DNA from: Sciscionella marina DSM 45152
GTDB taxonomy: Bacteria; Actinomycetota; Actinomycetes; Mycobacteriales; Pseudonocardiaceae
NCBI RefSeq assembly: GCF_000379465.1
Contig: NZ_KB905414.1
Span: 186,001 to 250,000 of the forward strand
Reading direction: 5' to 3'
Length of the DNA stretch: 64,000 nucleotides
The notes beneath the pieces are model-generated. The model was not told the DNA's origin. It worked only from the letters and a program-made list of their open reading frames with translations, and ran no database searches. This document shows positions 1 through 8,244 of this stretch, one piece after another. Each line of letters begins with the position of its first letter. Position 1 is the first letter of the stretch. The position numbers and the translations under genes are program-made.

Positions 1-311
1 CACTCGTCCTCGCTGCCACAGGTGACGTGGCAGAGGGCGTCGATGTGGGTGCCGGTGTGCAGCGTCCCGGACACCAGCTCCGAAACATACCCGACCTCCA
101 CCTCGTTGTCCCCCCTGTCGGCGAACGGGAACCGGCCCTCGTTGCGCTGCCCCTGCGGGGAGTTGTAGGTGACGACCTCGAAGCGCGGGTACCCGCCGAA
201 CGACGGCATGTGCCGCCACCAACCGGAGGCGAGTTCGTACACCCTCCCCTCAGTGGGGACGCCGAGACCACGCAGCACATCCGCGGCGGGTGCAGGGTTC
301 TCAGGACTCAT
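1..311 (-). CDS. Cyclase family protein (metal-dependent hydrolase), C-terminus cut by window edge
   Basis: The minus strand reads open from an ATG at 311 to the window edge (103 codons). The visible protein contains LHTGTHIDALCH near residues 89-100, the metal-binding H-x-G-T-H-x-D-x-x-x-H signature of the cyclase/kynurenine formamidase family (PF04199), whose members hydrolyse amide or lactone bonds using a bound divalent metal. A GGAG ribosome site lies about 8 bases before the ATG. The gene is the first one downstream of the FadR-type regulator, and two related palindromes lie in the gap between them, so it is a likely regulatory target. The substrate cannot be told from the N-terminal third. 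Confidence 0.8.
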   Translation of the reverse strand, partial: MSPENPAPAADVLRGLGVPTEGRVYELASGWWRHMPSFGGYPRFEVVTYNSPQGQRNEGRFPFADRGDNEVEVGYVSELVSGTLHTGTHIDALCHVTCGSEDE

Positions 312-482
312 CGGGATCTCCTTCGCACGAGCCGATCCGCGGCACCCCCGGACGCCGGCCGAGGCAGCCGTGCGCAGTACCGCACCCCGGGACGCCCGGT
401 CCGGACGGCCAGGTTTCCTCCGCATCGCCGTGCGGCAGTCGCCGGTAGCCCGGCCGCGACCTCGAACCTCTCTTCGTCACAT

Positions 483-504
483 CCTAAAGAGTATACTCTT
501 TAGG
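483..504. promoter_or_regulatory. Perfect 22-bp palindrome, probable operator
   Basis: A perfect inverted repeat with half-site CCTAAAGAGTA lies upstream of the cyclase-family gene and downstream of the FadR-type regulator gene. A degenerate copy lies 108 bp away (594-609). FadR-type regulators bind palindromic sites, so autogenous or cyclase-gene control by the neighbouring regulator is the simplest reading (inference). Confidence 0.6.
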
Positions 505-593
505 AGACAAAATCGAGTACGATCATAAGGATCATCAACCGATTCAGCCCATCCAAACGAAAATCTGGTCAGCCGCGAAACCTTCAGGGCAAG

Positions 594-609
594 AAAGAGT
601 GTACCCTTT
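594..609. promoter_or_regulatory. Second copy of the AAAGAGT-type palindrome
   Basis: AAAGAGTGTACCCTTT matches the 16-bp core of the palindrome at 483-504 at 14 of 16 positions. The centres are 108 bp apart, close to a whole number of helical turns, which would suit cooperative binding or looping. It lies just beyond the 3' end of the regulator gene. Confidence 0.5.
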
Positions 610-649
610 ACCGTAAAGGTGTGCCGATACGTCCAGCACGGCGGTGCCG

Positions 650-1381
650 TCACAGCAGCCGGGCGATCGCCTGCAGATGCCGCCGCATGCGGTACTGGCC
701 GAGCGGAGCGTCCCCGGCGATGATCGCGGCGACGATCGCCCGGTGCGCCTCGTGGGACTCGACGGCGGCCTCGTGCTGCCCCTCGCTGTCGGCGCCGCCG
801 GTATCCCATTCCTGTTGAACGATTTCCTGGTCGAGTTGGGTCAATACCTCGACGAACAAAGTGATCGCCGGATTTTCCGCGAGTTCGGCGATCACCCGGT
901 GCAGATTACGCGCATGCCCACGCGTGACACCCTGCTCGATAAACTTTTCCTCGACACGCAGGGCATCTTTCAGCAGCACGATTCCCGATTCGGTGAGATT
1001 CTCCGTCGCCTGCACGATGCCCGCGAGTTCGAGCGCCGTGCGAGCCTCGAAAAGCTGCTCCCGGGTCACCTCGGCATGCCGCAGATAGACCCTCGCGGCG
1101 TTGCGCACCACGCCGGGATCCGGTTCGGTCACCACCAGGCCACCGCCCGGCCCCCGGCGCATCGTGGCCATCTGCTGGTATTCGACAAGCCGGACCGCCT
1201 CCCGGAACACGGCCCTGCTCACCGAATATCGCTCGATCAGCTCGCTCGCCGAACCGAGCACCGAGCCGGTAACCCAGCCACCGGAAATAATGTCCTTTTC
1301 GATCTGCTCGGCGACCTTTTCCGCGAGCCGCTGATTGGGTTTATCGGTCACCGCCGGTTCCACCGATCCTTCGCCGGCCAT
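650..1381 (-). CDS. FadR/GntR-family transcriptional regulator with FCD domain
   Basis: A 243-residue protein. The N-terminal winged helix-turn-helix (about residues 15-85) contains ASELIERYSVSRAVFREAVRLV, a typical GntR recognition region with one Ser/Val-rich turn. The remainder is an all-helical FCD ligand-binding domain with the spaced Asp/His residues expected for a metal-bound carboxylate ligand (for example NLHRVIAELAENPAI and ESHEAHRAIVAAIIAGDA). Length is normal for the FadR subfamily. It is transcribed towards the cyclase-family hydrolase, and two related palindromes lie between the two genes. The ligand is unknown. Confidence 0.85.
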   Translation of the reverse strand: MAGEGSVEPAVTDKPNQRLAEKVAEQIEKDIISGGWVTGSVLGSASELIERYSVSRAVFREAVRLVEYQQMATMRRGPGGGLVVTEPDPGVVRNAARVYLRHAEVTREQLFEARTALELAGIVQATENLTESGIVLLKDALRVEEKFIEQGVTRGHARNLHRVIAELAENPAITLFVEVLTQLDQEIVQQEWDTGGADSEGQHEAAVESHEAHRAIVAAIIAGDAPLGQYRMRRHLQAIARLL

Positions 1382-1722
1382 TGATCGACCCCCGTTTTAC
1401 CGTACGTCCGCAGGCTCACCGATTCTGTCCTGACCACCATAGCTCATGATCGATTCGAACCGCGCTGTCCACTTTCCCGCGCAGCGAGCCAGACACCGGA
1501 ACGGCCGGTGCGCCGACCCACACACTGCAACCGCGCGGTGGCCCCGCCGCGGGTCAACCCTTCGGTCACCGGACAACCGATCCGGAACACAGCGCCGGGC
1601 ACCGCGGCTGCGTGGCGATTTCCGAACAGGGGACCCACGAATGGAGCCAGGGTCGCCTTCTCGTGCGAGCCGCTATCTGGACAGACCCACCGAGCGGATC
1701 AGAGTCTGTCTCGGACGGCGTC
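1382..1722. other. Intergenic stretch without a supported gene
   Basis: Open frames here overlap in several frames, have Arg/Pro/Ser-rich compositions and resemble no family. A GATTCGAACC string near 1453 looks like a tRNA T-loop but has no matching stems. I see no convincing feature. Confidence 0.4.
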
Positions 1723-1968
1723 CTACTCGGTGTCGGGGCGCCGGCGTCGTTCAATCGGTGCCGATGTGCGAGCGCGATCGGTTTCGGCGTGGCTGGCCCG
1801 TTCTTCGGACTCCCGAAGTACCTCTTCAGCCATGGACTCGGCGGTCTCCTCGTCGGGGACGACCTCTGTTTGATCTGCGTAGTCGGTGTCACCGGGGTGC
1901 TGCTCCTCGGGCAGGAGGTTCGCACGCTGTCGGATTCGTTGTTGATCGGGCTGATCAGGAGTCGACAT
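1723..1968 (-). CDS. Small acidic hypothetical protein (81 aa)
   Basis: The reading frame extends further upstream, but the ATG at 1968 is preceded by an AGGTG ribosome site and starts a uniform, hydrophilic protein (MSTPDQPDQQR...). The middle is strongly acidic (DYADQTEVVPDEETAESMAEEVLRE) and the C-terminus is Arg-rich. This composition resembles the small stress-associated acidic proteins found beside ANTAR or general-stress genes in actinomycetes. No domain is recognised, and no membrane segment or signal peptide is seen. It follows the GAF-ANTAR gene on the same strand and could be co-transcribed. Confidence 0.55.
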   Translation of the reverse strand: MSTPDQPDQQRIRQRANLLPEEQHPGDTDYADQTEVVPDEETAESMAEEVLRESEERASHAETDRARTSAPIERRRRPDTE

Positions 1969-2129
1969 GGAGACACCTCGCGATCTTGTCCACGGCAAGC
2001 GGCGGTCGTCGGTCATTGTCGCATGGCCGTGTCCGGGCCAAAGCAGCTCCTCGGTGTCGAGGGACCACGTCTGCCCGGGCCGTTGGCAACCGACGAGCCC
2101 GGAGAACTGGTGAACGAACGTCGGTGAGG

Positions 2130-2840
2130 TCAGTCGGTGTTGGTGTCGTTGTCGGCGACGAGCCATCGTGCGACATCGATCAGTTTTACGTTGCTGTCCT
2201 GGGAGACTCGGGACAGCATGGCGAAGGCGCGGTCACCGTCGATCTTCTCTCGATTCATGAGGATCCCTTTCGCCTGGCCGATCAGATCCCGGTTGGTCAG
2301 CGCCGCACCCAGGTTGTGCTGGTTCATCGCCTCGGCATAGGCCACCGCGGCGTGTTGGGCGAACAGATGCCCGATCACCTGGGATTCTTGTCCGAACGCG
2401 TGGGGTCGATGGGCGTACAGATTCAACGCGCCGAGTGTGTCGTCACGGACGTAAAGCTGGAATGACAGCGTGGCGTGGACGCCGAACTCGACGGCGTGTT
2501 CGGCGAAACGCGGCCAGCGAGGGTCATTCGTCATATCCGCGATCTCGACGGTCTGCTCTTCGCGGAGCGCGCTCAGGCAGGGCCCTTGGTCCAGCTCCAC
2601 CTGTAACGCATCCAGCCTGGTGGCAAGTTGATTGGTCGGCGCATCCGAAACGATCTGATGACCGGCAACAAGTGAAATCCCGGCTTCGTCGGCGCCCGGC
2701 ACGGTCGTGGCCGCGAGCTTGACCATACCTTGAATGGTCGCGCCCCGGTCGGGCTGCTCGTGCAATTCGACCGCGATCCGCGCCATCGTCTCGGCCAGCT
2801 CGTGGTCCCGCGGACCAGAGGGGTCTTGCAACGGTTTCAT
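2130..2840 (-). CDS. GAF and ANTAR domain-containing regulator
   Basis: A 236-residue protein. Residues about 20-165 form a GAF-type sensor domain (GADEAGISLVAG, LDQGPCLSALREEQTVEIADMTNDPRWPRFAEHA, TLSFQLYVRDDTLGALNLYA). Residues about 175-230 are an ANTAR RNA-binding domain (ALTNRDLIGQAKGILMNREKIDGDRAFAMLSRVSQDSNVKLIDVARWLV), with the conserved Ile-Gly-Gln-Ala-Lys-Gly-Ile-Leu core. ANTAR proteins bind paired stem-loops in nascent RNA and act by antitermination. This one-component GAF-ANTAR form is abundant in actinomycetes. The signal is unknown. Confidence 0.9.
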   Translation of the reverse strand: MKPLQDPSGPRDHELAETMARIAVELHEQPDRGATIQGMVKLAATTVPGADEAGISLVAGHQIVSDAPTNQLATRLDALQVELDQGPCLSALREEQTVEIADMTNDPRWPRFAEHAVEFGVHATLSFQLYVRDDTLGALNLYAHRPHAFGQESQVIGHLFAQHAAVAYAEAMNQHNLGAALTNRDLIGQAKGILMNREKIDGDRAFAMLSRVSQDSNVKLIDVARWLVADNDTNTD

Positions 2841-2995
2841 TTCCCTGCCTCATATTCTCCCGATCAGAGCTCCGAACGGACCGGGTCGGCCGCGCAATCG
2901 AGAGCGGCAGCCACCGTCGTTCCGGTACTCCTCGCGCTTGTCGTCGCTCACGATGTTACGTGTCTCCAGACGTTGTCGGCCCCACCGGACGCCTG

Positions 2996-3211
2996 CTATC
3001 CGTCGGCCCTGGCCACGACCGGTACTTCCCAGCCGCTGCCGGTCTCGGTCCAGGCGGCGCTACGGGTGAAGCCTACTGCCACCAACTCATCCTCGACCTC
3101 ATGCGGATCGGTGGGCTGCTGACCCAGTTCGACGGTCCGCGCCGGGATGCCACGGTCGTCTACCACCGTCAGTTCCGCTGCTGCACGCTCGATACGGGCG
3201 AGATAAGCCAA
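2996..3211 (-). CDS. Small hypothetical protein (71 aa)
   Basis: The frame begins at a TTG at 3211 with a GGAG sequence 10-13 bases upstream. The protein has ordinary, balanced composition, unlike the overlapping frames: it starts MAYLARIERAAAELTVVDD and ends TETGSGWEVPVVARADG. No known domain is recognised and no membrane segment is visible. The TTG start and short length keep confidence moderate. Confidence 0.5.
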   Translation of the reverse strand: MAYLARIERAAAELTVVDDRGIPARTVELGQQPTDPHEVEDELVAVGFTRSAAWTETGSGWEVPVVARADG

Positions 3212-3686
3212 AACGACACTCCATTACTCGTCATCATTGCGAACGAAACGGCGCTCTACCCGATAACGGCGGAATCCAAACACGACAGCGCGATCGACGT
3301 GTCGTGATCCCCCATCGCCTTTCGGGTTCAGCGGCCACGCTCGGAGGATGATTGTTCGCGGGTCGATGTTCAGCAAGCAGCCGTCAGGGCCACTTCCATC
3401 CCGCCATGAACGACGACCCGGCATGGTAACCGGAGCTGCCGCATTTCCTCGGCGGATCCGGATGCTGACGGCACCGGAACCAGCGAGGACCACCTCGCGG
3501 ATCGGCCACGCGGGCAGGAACGGGCGGCCTGGTATGCGCCGTGGTGTTGCATACCAAGCGAAAGCCTCGTACGGTCGGACACAGACAGGCGGTGAAGCCA
3601 ACGCCGCATCCGTAAACCACAAGCGACGGGTTTGCGTATGCCATATGTTGGCGGTGCGACCCGGAGCATGTTTCGGGAGCGTGCCG
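3212..3686. other. Intergenic stretch upstream of the STAS gene
   Basis: The plus-strand frame of the downstream STAS gene stays open back to 3348, but that extension is Arg/Pro-rich and lacks family similarity. The minus-strand frames look like shadows. I see no convincing gene; the promoter of the STAS gene should lie here. Confidence 0.4.
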
Positions 3687-4190
3687 ATGTGCATACCGCT
3701 GGATGATGTTGCTGTCCCTTCCCCGGTCCTTCCTGGCGAGCGCGGTGCCGCAGTGGCCTCGCTTTCGCCGCTGCGATTGTATCGGCGCGTCGAAACCGCT
3801 GGGATCCTGGTGCTCACCGCGGTTGGTGAGGTGGACACCACGACGACGCCGATACTCGACAAGGAACTAGACCACATCGCGGCCCAACCATCGGTTCGGG
3901 CGGTGGTGGTCGATTTTTCCTCGGTGACGTTTCTCGGCGTGGCCGGAATGGAACTACTACTGCGAGCCGCCGGATGCGCGGCCGTACGTCGGCGCGAATT
4001 CGCGCTCGTGGTCGGAAATCCGGCGATGTGGCGAACCCTGGAGATAACGGGGGCCGAACCGGCTCTGCTGTGTTACGGGTCGCTGCACGAGGCCGTCGAG
4101 GCAGCTGCGACACACTCGCAATACCTGGCTGCCATCGGCAAAACCGGAGAGACCCGAGTATCGACCGATGGGAACGCCGATGAAACCTGA
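3687..4190 (+). CDS. STAS-domain protein, anti-sigma factor antagonist type
   Basis: The chosen ATG (3687) has a GGGAG site 8 bases upstream and gives a 167-residue protein. The STAS fold spans about residues 35-140: GILVLTAVGEVDTTTTPILDKELD, VRAVVVDFSSVTFLGVAGMELLLRA, RREFALVVG and LEITGAEPALLCYGSLHEAVEAA. Such proteins relieve anti-sigma kinases by partner switching. In classical members the loop is (M)DSSG, and one Ser is phosphorylated; here it reads LGVAG, so the phosphoacceptor is missing. The downstream DUF6292-like frame overlaps the stop as ATGA (4180), implying coupled translation. Confidence 0.85.
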   Translation: MCIPLDDVAVPSPVLPGERGAAVASLSPLRLYRRVETAGILVLTAVGEVDTTTTPILDKELDHIAAQPSVRAVVVDFSSVTFLGVAGMELLLRAAGCAAVRRREFALVVGNPAMWRTLEITGAEPALLCYGSLHEAVEAAATHSQYLAAIGKTGETRVSTDGNADET

Positions 4191-4563
4191 TACCGATGTC
4201 GGACACGCGCAGATCGAACAAGGGCTACAGGCCTACATCGCCCTGCCCGGCCATCTCACCGAATACCCGCACAAGGATGTGGCACTGACCTGGGATCAGT
4301 CCTGTGGATAGGCATGCGCGCTCGAACCGGGGCCCGGTGCGGAATTGTCCACACTGGCCTATTACGGCGACGCGCTCGTTCCGGAGCCGCGCGAGGTGAT
4401 CGCGTTCGCGCGGACCGTTCTGGCCCACGGGCCCCGCATTCTCCGGTCGAGCCTGGCCGCGCACCCAGTCCACTGCTTCGCGAAAAGCACGACGGAACCG
4501 TTGGTGTTACGAACCCTGTTCCGGTCACTGAGCCTGGTTGAGCCGCTGCGCGCTCTGCCGTAG
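4180..4563 (+). pseudogene. DUF6292-like protein interrupted by an in-frame amber codon
   Basis: An ATG overlapping the STAS stop opens a frame of 43 codons ending in TAG at 4309-4311, and the same frame continues open after it (ACALEPGPGAELSTLAYYGDALVPEPREVIAFARTVL...). Read through, the whole resembles the actinobacterial DUF6292 family, which I recall as having LTWD-x-x-x-GWACALE followed by a 'LAYYGDdvlPpP' segment. The stop sits where that family has Trp, so one G-to-A change (TGG to TAG) explains it. Similarity fades after about residue 95, and the tail overlaps the 3' end of the convergent LysR gene. Family assignment is from memory of the motif. Confidence 0.6.
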
Positions 4564-5454
4564 GTGCTGGACCATTGCCGTGGTGGCCGGGTTCAGCGGT
4601 CGTTCGGCGGCCAGTGTCAGGCCGACGGTGTGGCCGATTCCCTCGAGGTGGACCGGGAGGACCGCCATGCTCGGGTCCCCCTGGTCGATCGGGCTGGGCA
4701 GCACTGCCACTACGTCCGAGTCGATGAGCAGCTGGCGCATGGTGAGGAACGAGGTGGTCTCGACTCGGTTGACGGGCAGACCGAGGCGGTGACGGACGAA
4801 GTAGTCTTCCAGGTCTCGCCGCAACCTGGTCTGGGTGCTGGGGAGGATCCAGGGGTAGTCGAGTAGGTCCGTGAGCGTAATGTCGGCCTGCTCGCGTGCG
4901 GGGTGATGTGCTCCGACGACGATCTGCACCGGTTCCTCGTACAACAGGTGCCGGACGACCGCGTCGTTGCTGGGGGCGGTCACGCGTCCGACGACCACGT
5001 CCAGCCGGCCCGCTACCAGGTCGACCAGAAGTGTCTCGGGGGATCCTTCCCGTACCTCGATGGTCAGGTGCGGGTGGTCGGTCTTCAACGCGGTGATGGC
5101 CTTGGGCAGCAAGAGAGTCGCCCCGGTCAGGTGCGATCCGATGACGACCGTGCCGCGATCGGCATCGGCGATCTCGGCGATATGGCGCGCGGCCTGCCTG
5201 AGCTGGGCAATGACCGCTCGCGCCTGCTCGGTAAAGGCCACGCCATAGATGGTCGGGGTGACACCCCGGGCGCCGCGATCGTAGAGGGGGACGCCGAGGA
5301 TCGATTCGAGCTCGTGCAGCCCTCGGGTCAGCGCCGGTTGGGTCAAGCGCAGGGCCGCAGCGGCTCCGAGAACGCTACCCTCTTCTGTCAACGCGTCGAC
5401 CAGGACCAGGTGGCGTAGTTTCATCCGGCCGTCGAGCAGCCGCGGGATGTCCAT
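4525..5454 (-). CDS. LysR-family transcriptional regulator
   Basis: The ATG at 5454 (MDIPRLLDGRMKLRHLVLVDAL) gives the standard 309-residue LysR length; the open frame upstream of it is Arg-rich and probably not translated. Residues 10-70 are the N-terminal helix-turn-helix (GSVLGAAAALRLTQPALTRGLHELESILGVPLYDRGARGVTPT). A periplasmic-binding-protein-like effector domain follows (residues about 95-300). Sequence style is that of the GbpR/PcaQ branch. It is divergent from the metallo-hydrolase and carrier genes, with a T-N11-A LysR box between them, so it probably controls them in response to a pathway intermediate. Confidence 0.88.
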   Translation of the reverse strand: MDIPRLLDGRMKLRHLVLVDALTEEGSVLGAAAALRLTQPALTRGLHELESILGVPLYDRGARGVTPTIYGVAFTEQARAVIAQLRQAARHIAEIADADRGTVVIGSHLTGATLLLPKAITALKTDHPHLTIEVREGSPETLLVDLVAGRLDVVVGRVTAPSNDAVVRHLLYEEPVQIVVGAHHPAREQADITLTDLLDYPWILPSTQTRLRRDLEDYFVRHRLGLPVNRVETTSFLTMRQLLIDSDVVAVLPSPIDQGDPSMAVLPVHLEGIGHTVGLTLAAERPLNPATTAMVQHLRQSAQRLNQAQ

Positions 5455-5559
5455 GACCGCACAGTATCGGCCCATCGAGGCGGAGCGCGTGATCATGCAC
5501 CGGGACGCGGCGCGGCGGGAGTCGTGCCGGTACCTCGACACAGTAGCGCCAGGCGAGCA

Positions 5560-5582
5560 AGGTATGCCGGTTCCTTATACCT
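5560..5582. promoter_or_regulatory. LysR-type operator (inverted repeat with T-N11-A core)
   Basis: The sequence reads AGGTAT, 11 bases, ATACCT: a perfect 6-bp inverted repeat with the T-N11-A core characteristic of LysR-type recognition boxes. It lies in the middle of the 210-bp gap between the divergent LysR gene and the metallo-hydrolase gene. Confidence 0.6.
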
Positions 5583-5664
5583 CACACGAAAACCCGTATT
5601 GGTCAGTTATGCCACACCGGCGGGAGACTGGCCGCACCGTCAGGAACTCCGTGATTGGACCGGT

Positions 5665-6795
5665 ATGAACAACAACGCCAGTGGATCGGGATCCGTGGAT
5701 TCCACGAAGGATTCGGGGGCACAGCTGGTGCTGCTCGGCACCCAGAGTGGACCGATCCCTGGTACGCGGGCAGGCATTGCCACCGCACTGGTGGTGGACG
5801 GGGCGATCTACCTCGTCGATGCCGGCAGTGGTCTGCCTCGCCAGTTCTTCAGTGCCGGCCTCGAGTTCTCCCGGGTGCGCGGAATGTTCATCACGCACCT
5901 GCACTCGGACCATGTGGCCGACTACTTCAACTTCTTCTCGCTGAACTGGACGAACTGGGACTTCCACCGACAGACAGTCGAGGTCTACGGTCCGGGAAGG
6001 GCTGATGCCACCGGTCCCGACGACTCCGGTACACCCGGCCTGCCGAGCACGCCGGATGCGCCGCTTGTCGCTCCGGAGCTGCCGACACCGGGGATCACCG
6101 ACCTCACTCGGTTGTCGATCGCGGCACATGCCTATGACCTCAACCAGCGGCTGCGCTCGACTCGCCGTGTCGGCGGCCGGGCGCTGGAGTTCACCGGGTT
6201 GGACGGCCGCCCGATGCTGCGGTCGCATGACATCACGGTGCCGACCGATGCCAACGTCGCGGTGCCCTGCCCGCCGATGGCACCGATTTCGGTCTATGCG
6301 GACGATAAGGTCACGGTCACCGCGACGTTGGTGCAGCATCCTCCGGTGTTCCCGGCCTTCGCCTTCCGATTCGAGACCGCGTACGGATCGGTGGTGTTCA
6401 GTGGCGATACTGCCCCATGCAAGAACCTGGCCGAGCTCGCCCAAGGCACCGACGTGCTGGTGAACGAGGTCATGGCCGTTGATCCGGCTGTGGCGCGTTT
6501 CGCCGGCACACCGTTGTACGAGTCGATGGCTCGCCAGTTCACCGATGCTCACACACCGCACCGCACCCGGCCGGCGGGACCGGGCGTGGCGGAGGTGCCG
6601 GGTGTCGGGGCGCTGGCCCAACGAGTGGGTGCAAGGTCACTGGTGCTGACCCACATCTATCCCGGAGACGGCTCGGTGCCGGACGAGGAGTTCCAGACAG
6701 CCGCTGCTGAGGAGTTCGCCGGTTCGGTCGTCGTCGGCCACGATCTGATGTCGCTTGATCTCCGCCGGTCGACCACCACGTCTTCGGCCCGCTGA
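5665..6795 (+). CDS. Metallo-beta-lactamase-fold hydrolase
   Basis: The ATG at 5665 gives a 376-residue protein; the longer upstream frame lacks family character. The metal site HLHSDH occupies residues 78-83 (H-x-H-x-D-H), with GDTAPC and LTHIYPGD further on supplying the remaining ligands. This places it among the arylsulfatase/RNase Z-like hydrolases of the superfamily that cleave esters or lactones. No signal peptide is present, so it is probably cytoplasmic. The gene is followed after 36 bp by a dicarboxylate-type carrier on the same strand, so the pair likely imports and hydrolyses one organic acid or ester under the divergent LysR regulator. Substrate unknown. Confidence 0.85.
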   Translation: MNNNASGSGSVDSTKDSGAQLVLLGTQSGPIPGTRAGIATALVVDGAIYLVDAGSGLPRQFFSAGLEFSRVRGMFITHLHSDHVADYFNFFSLNWTNWDFHRQTVEVYGPGRADATGPDDSGTPGLPSTPDAPLVAPELPTPGITDLTRLSIAAHAYDLNQRLRSTRRVGGRALEFTGLDGRPMLRSHDITVPTDANVAVPCPPMAPISVYADDKVTVTATLVQHPPVFPAFAFRFETAYGSVVFSGDTAPCKNLAELAQGTDVLVNEVMAVDPAVARFAGTPLYESMARQFTDAHTPHRTRPAGPGVAEVPGVGALAQRVGARSLVLTHIYPGDGSVPDEEFQTAAAEEFAGSVVVGHDLMSLDLRRSTTTSSAR

Positions 6796-6831
6796 GTCTG
6801 GTCAGTGCCTGCACGGAAGGACATCCGGACC

Positions 6832-8244
6832 ATGACAGCTCTACAGTTCGCATCACTGGCAACACTGGTGGCGATGTTCGTCCTGACGGTGTGGCGGAAG
6901 GTGAACATCGGGCTTATCGCGTTGCCCGCCGCCTACATCCTGTCCCTGGTGGCGGATGTCCCGGGGAAGGCGTTCATGAGCATGTTCCCGGTGAAGCTGG
7001 TGATGCTTGTCATCGGTGTCACGCTGCTGTTCGCGCATGTGGACCGCAGCGGGCTGCTGGAACACTCGATCCGGACCGCTATGCGATACGGCGGGCAGCG
7101 CACGTGGGTGGTCGCCGGGATCTGCTTCGTCATCCCCGCCGCGCTCACCGCCGCCGGAGCCTACGGTCCCGCATCCGCCGCGATCATCATGCCGATCGCG
7201 TACAGGCTGTCCAAGCAGGCGAAGATCAACTATTTCACCCTCGGTACCGCGACCATCTTCGGTGCGATCGGCGCGACCTTCTCTCCGTTGAGCGCCAGCG
7301 GCGCCCTCGTCAAGTCACTGTCCGCCAAGGCCGGTCGGGACTACTCCACCGGTGCGTTGTTCATCCTGCCGCTCATCGGTACTGCCGCCATCACCGCGGT
7401 CACCCTGCTTGTCGTTCACCTGCTGGAGTCGCGAGCCTGCACGGTGCGCCGCTCGGCTGCCCGCGAGGCGCTCACGGTGGAGGACCCCGACCACGAGACG
7501 GTCACGGCGCAGGCAACCACCACGAGCTCGGCTCAGCGCGGACACGGGGAAGCCCCCACCCGCGATAGCCCGGCGGGCACAGCGCGACACGGTTGGTCCG
7601 GCGTTATGGACACGGACGCGGCCATTATCCCTGAACGGCGCAAGCACCTCACCTCCTACGAGCTGGCCTGCCTGTGCACCGTCGTCGGTATGTTGATCGC
7701 GGTGTTCGGCTTCAATCTAGACGTCGGTTTCGTCTCCCTTGCAGGCTCGCTGCTGCTGTTCCTGGTCTTCCGCCCGCCCGAGAAGGACATCATCAACGCC
7801 ATCCCCTGGCAGGTCGTCTTCCTCATCAGCGGTTTGCTGATGTACATCGGGGTGCTCACCAAGATCGGCACGCTCGAAGCCATGGCCACGGTTCTCTCCG
7901 GTATCGGCACCCCGGTCCTCACGTTGCTGGCGTTGGCCTACTTGTGCGCCCTGATGTCCAACGTCGAGTCCGCTGCGATCCTCGTCCTCGGGATCCTGGT
8001 GCCCGTCGCCCTGGCCGTCTTCGGCAGCTCACCGATCGCGCTACTCGCCGCACTCATCGTCGTCGCATTGTGCTCCGCCGCACCGGCACTCAACCCCGCG
8101 CATATCGGCGGGGCACTCGTCCTCGCCAGCGACGACCCCGCACGCGAACCATTCACCTTCAAGAAGCTGCTCTGGCACGCGATCGCCGCCACACTCATCG
8201 TGCCCGGCGTGGTCACCCTGACCGTCATACCGCTTGTCACATGA
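6832..8244 (+). CDS. SLC13/MatC-like dicarboxylate transporter
   Basis: A 470-residue polytopic membrane protein from the ATG at 6832 (GAAGGA lies about 12 bases upstream; an in-frame GTG at 6805 is the alternative). It shows about 11-12 hydrophobic segments in two halves, each with a polar re-entrant-like loop: GAIGATFSPLSASGALVKSL in the first and LSNVESAAI-like (LMSNVESAAILVLGILVP) in the second. A hydrophilic loop rich in Thr, Ser, Arg and His (about residues 210-275) joins the halves. The overall plan fits the ion-transporter superfamily members for malonate, citrate or arsenite. Co-orientation with the metallo-hydrolase suggests uptake of its substrate. There is no third gene in the unit. 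Confidence 0.8.
   Translation: MTALQFASLATLVAMFVLTVWRKVNIGLIALPAAYILSLVADVPGKAFMSMFPVKLVMLVIGVTLLFAHVDRSGLLEHSIRTAMRYGGQRTWVVAGICFVIPAALTAAGAYGPASAAIIMPIAYRLSKQAKINYFTLGTATIFGAIGATFSPLSASGALVKSLSAKAGRDYSTGALFILPLIGTAAITAVTLLVVHLLESRACTVRRSAAREALTVEDPDHETVTAQATTTSSAQRGHGEAPTRDSPAGTARHGWSGVMDTDAAIIPERRKHLTSYELACLCTVVGMLIAVFGFNLDVGFVSLAGSLLLFLVFRPPEKDIINAIPWQVVFLISGLLMYIGVLTKIGTLEAMATVLSGIGTPVLTLLALAYLCALMSNVESAAILVLGILVPVALAVFGSSPIALLAALIVVALCSAAPALNPAHIGGALVLASDDPAREPFTFKKLLWHAIAATLIVPGVVTLTVIPLVT

Noticed and set aside
1448-1470. GATTCGAACC string resembling a tRNA T-loop on the minus strand
   Set aside because: The flanking bases do not form a T-stem, and no acceptor, D or anticodon stems can be drawn.
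3224-3877. A 217-codon minus-strand open frame
   Set aside because: It is a Ser/Arg/Pro-rich shadow of the STAS gene with no family resemblance.
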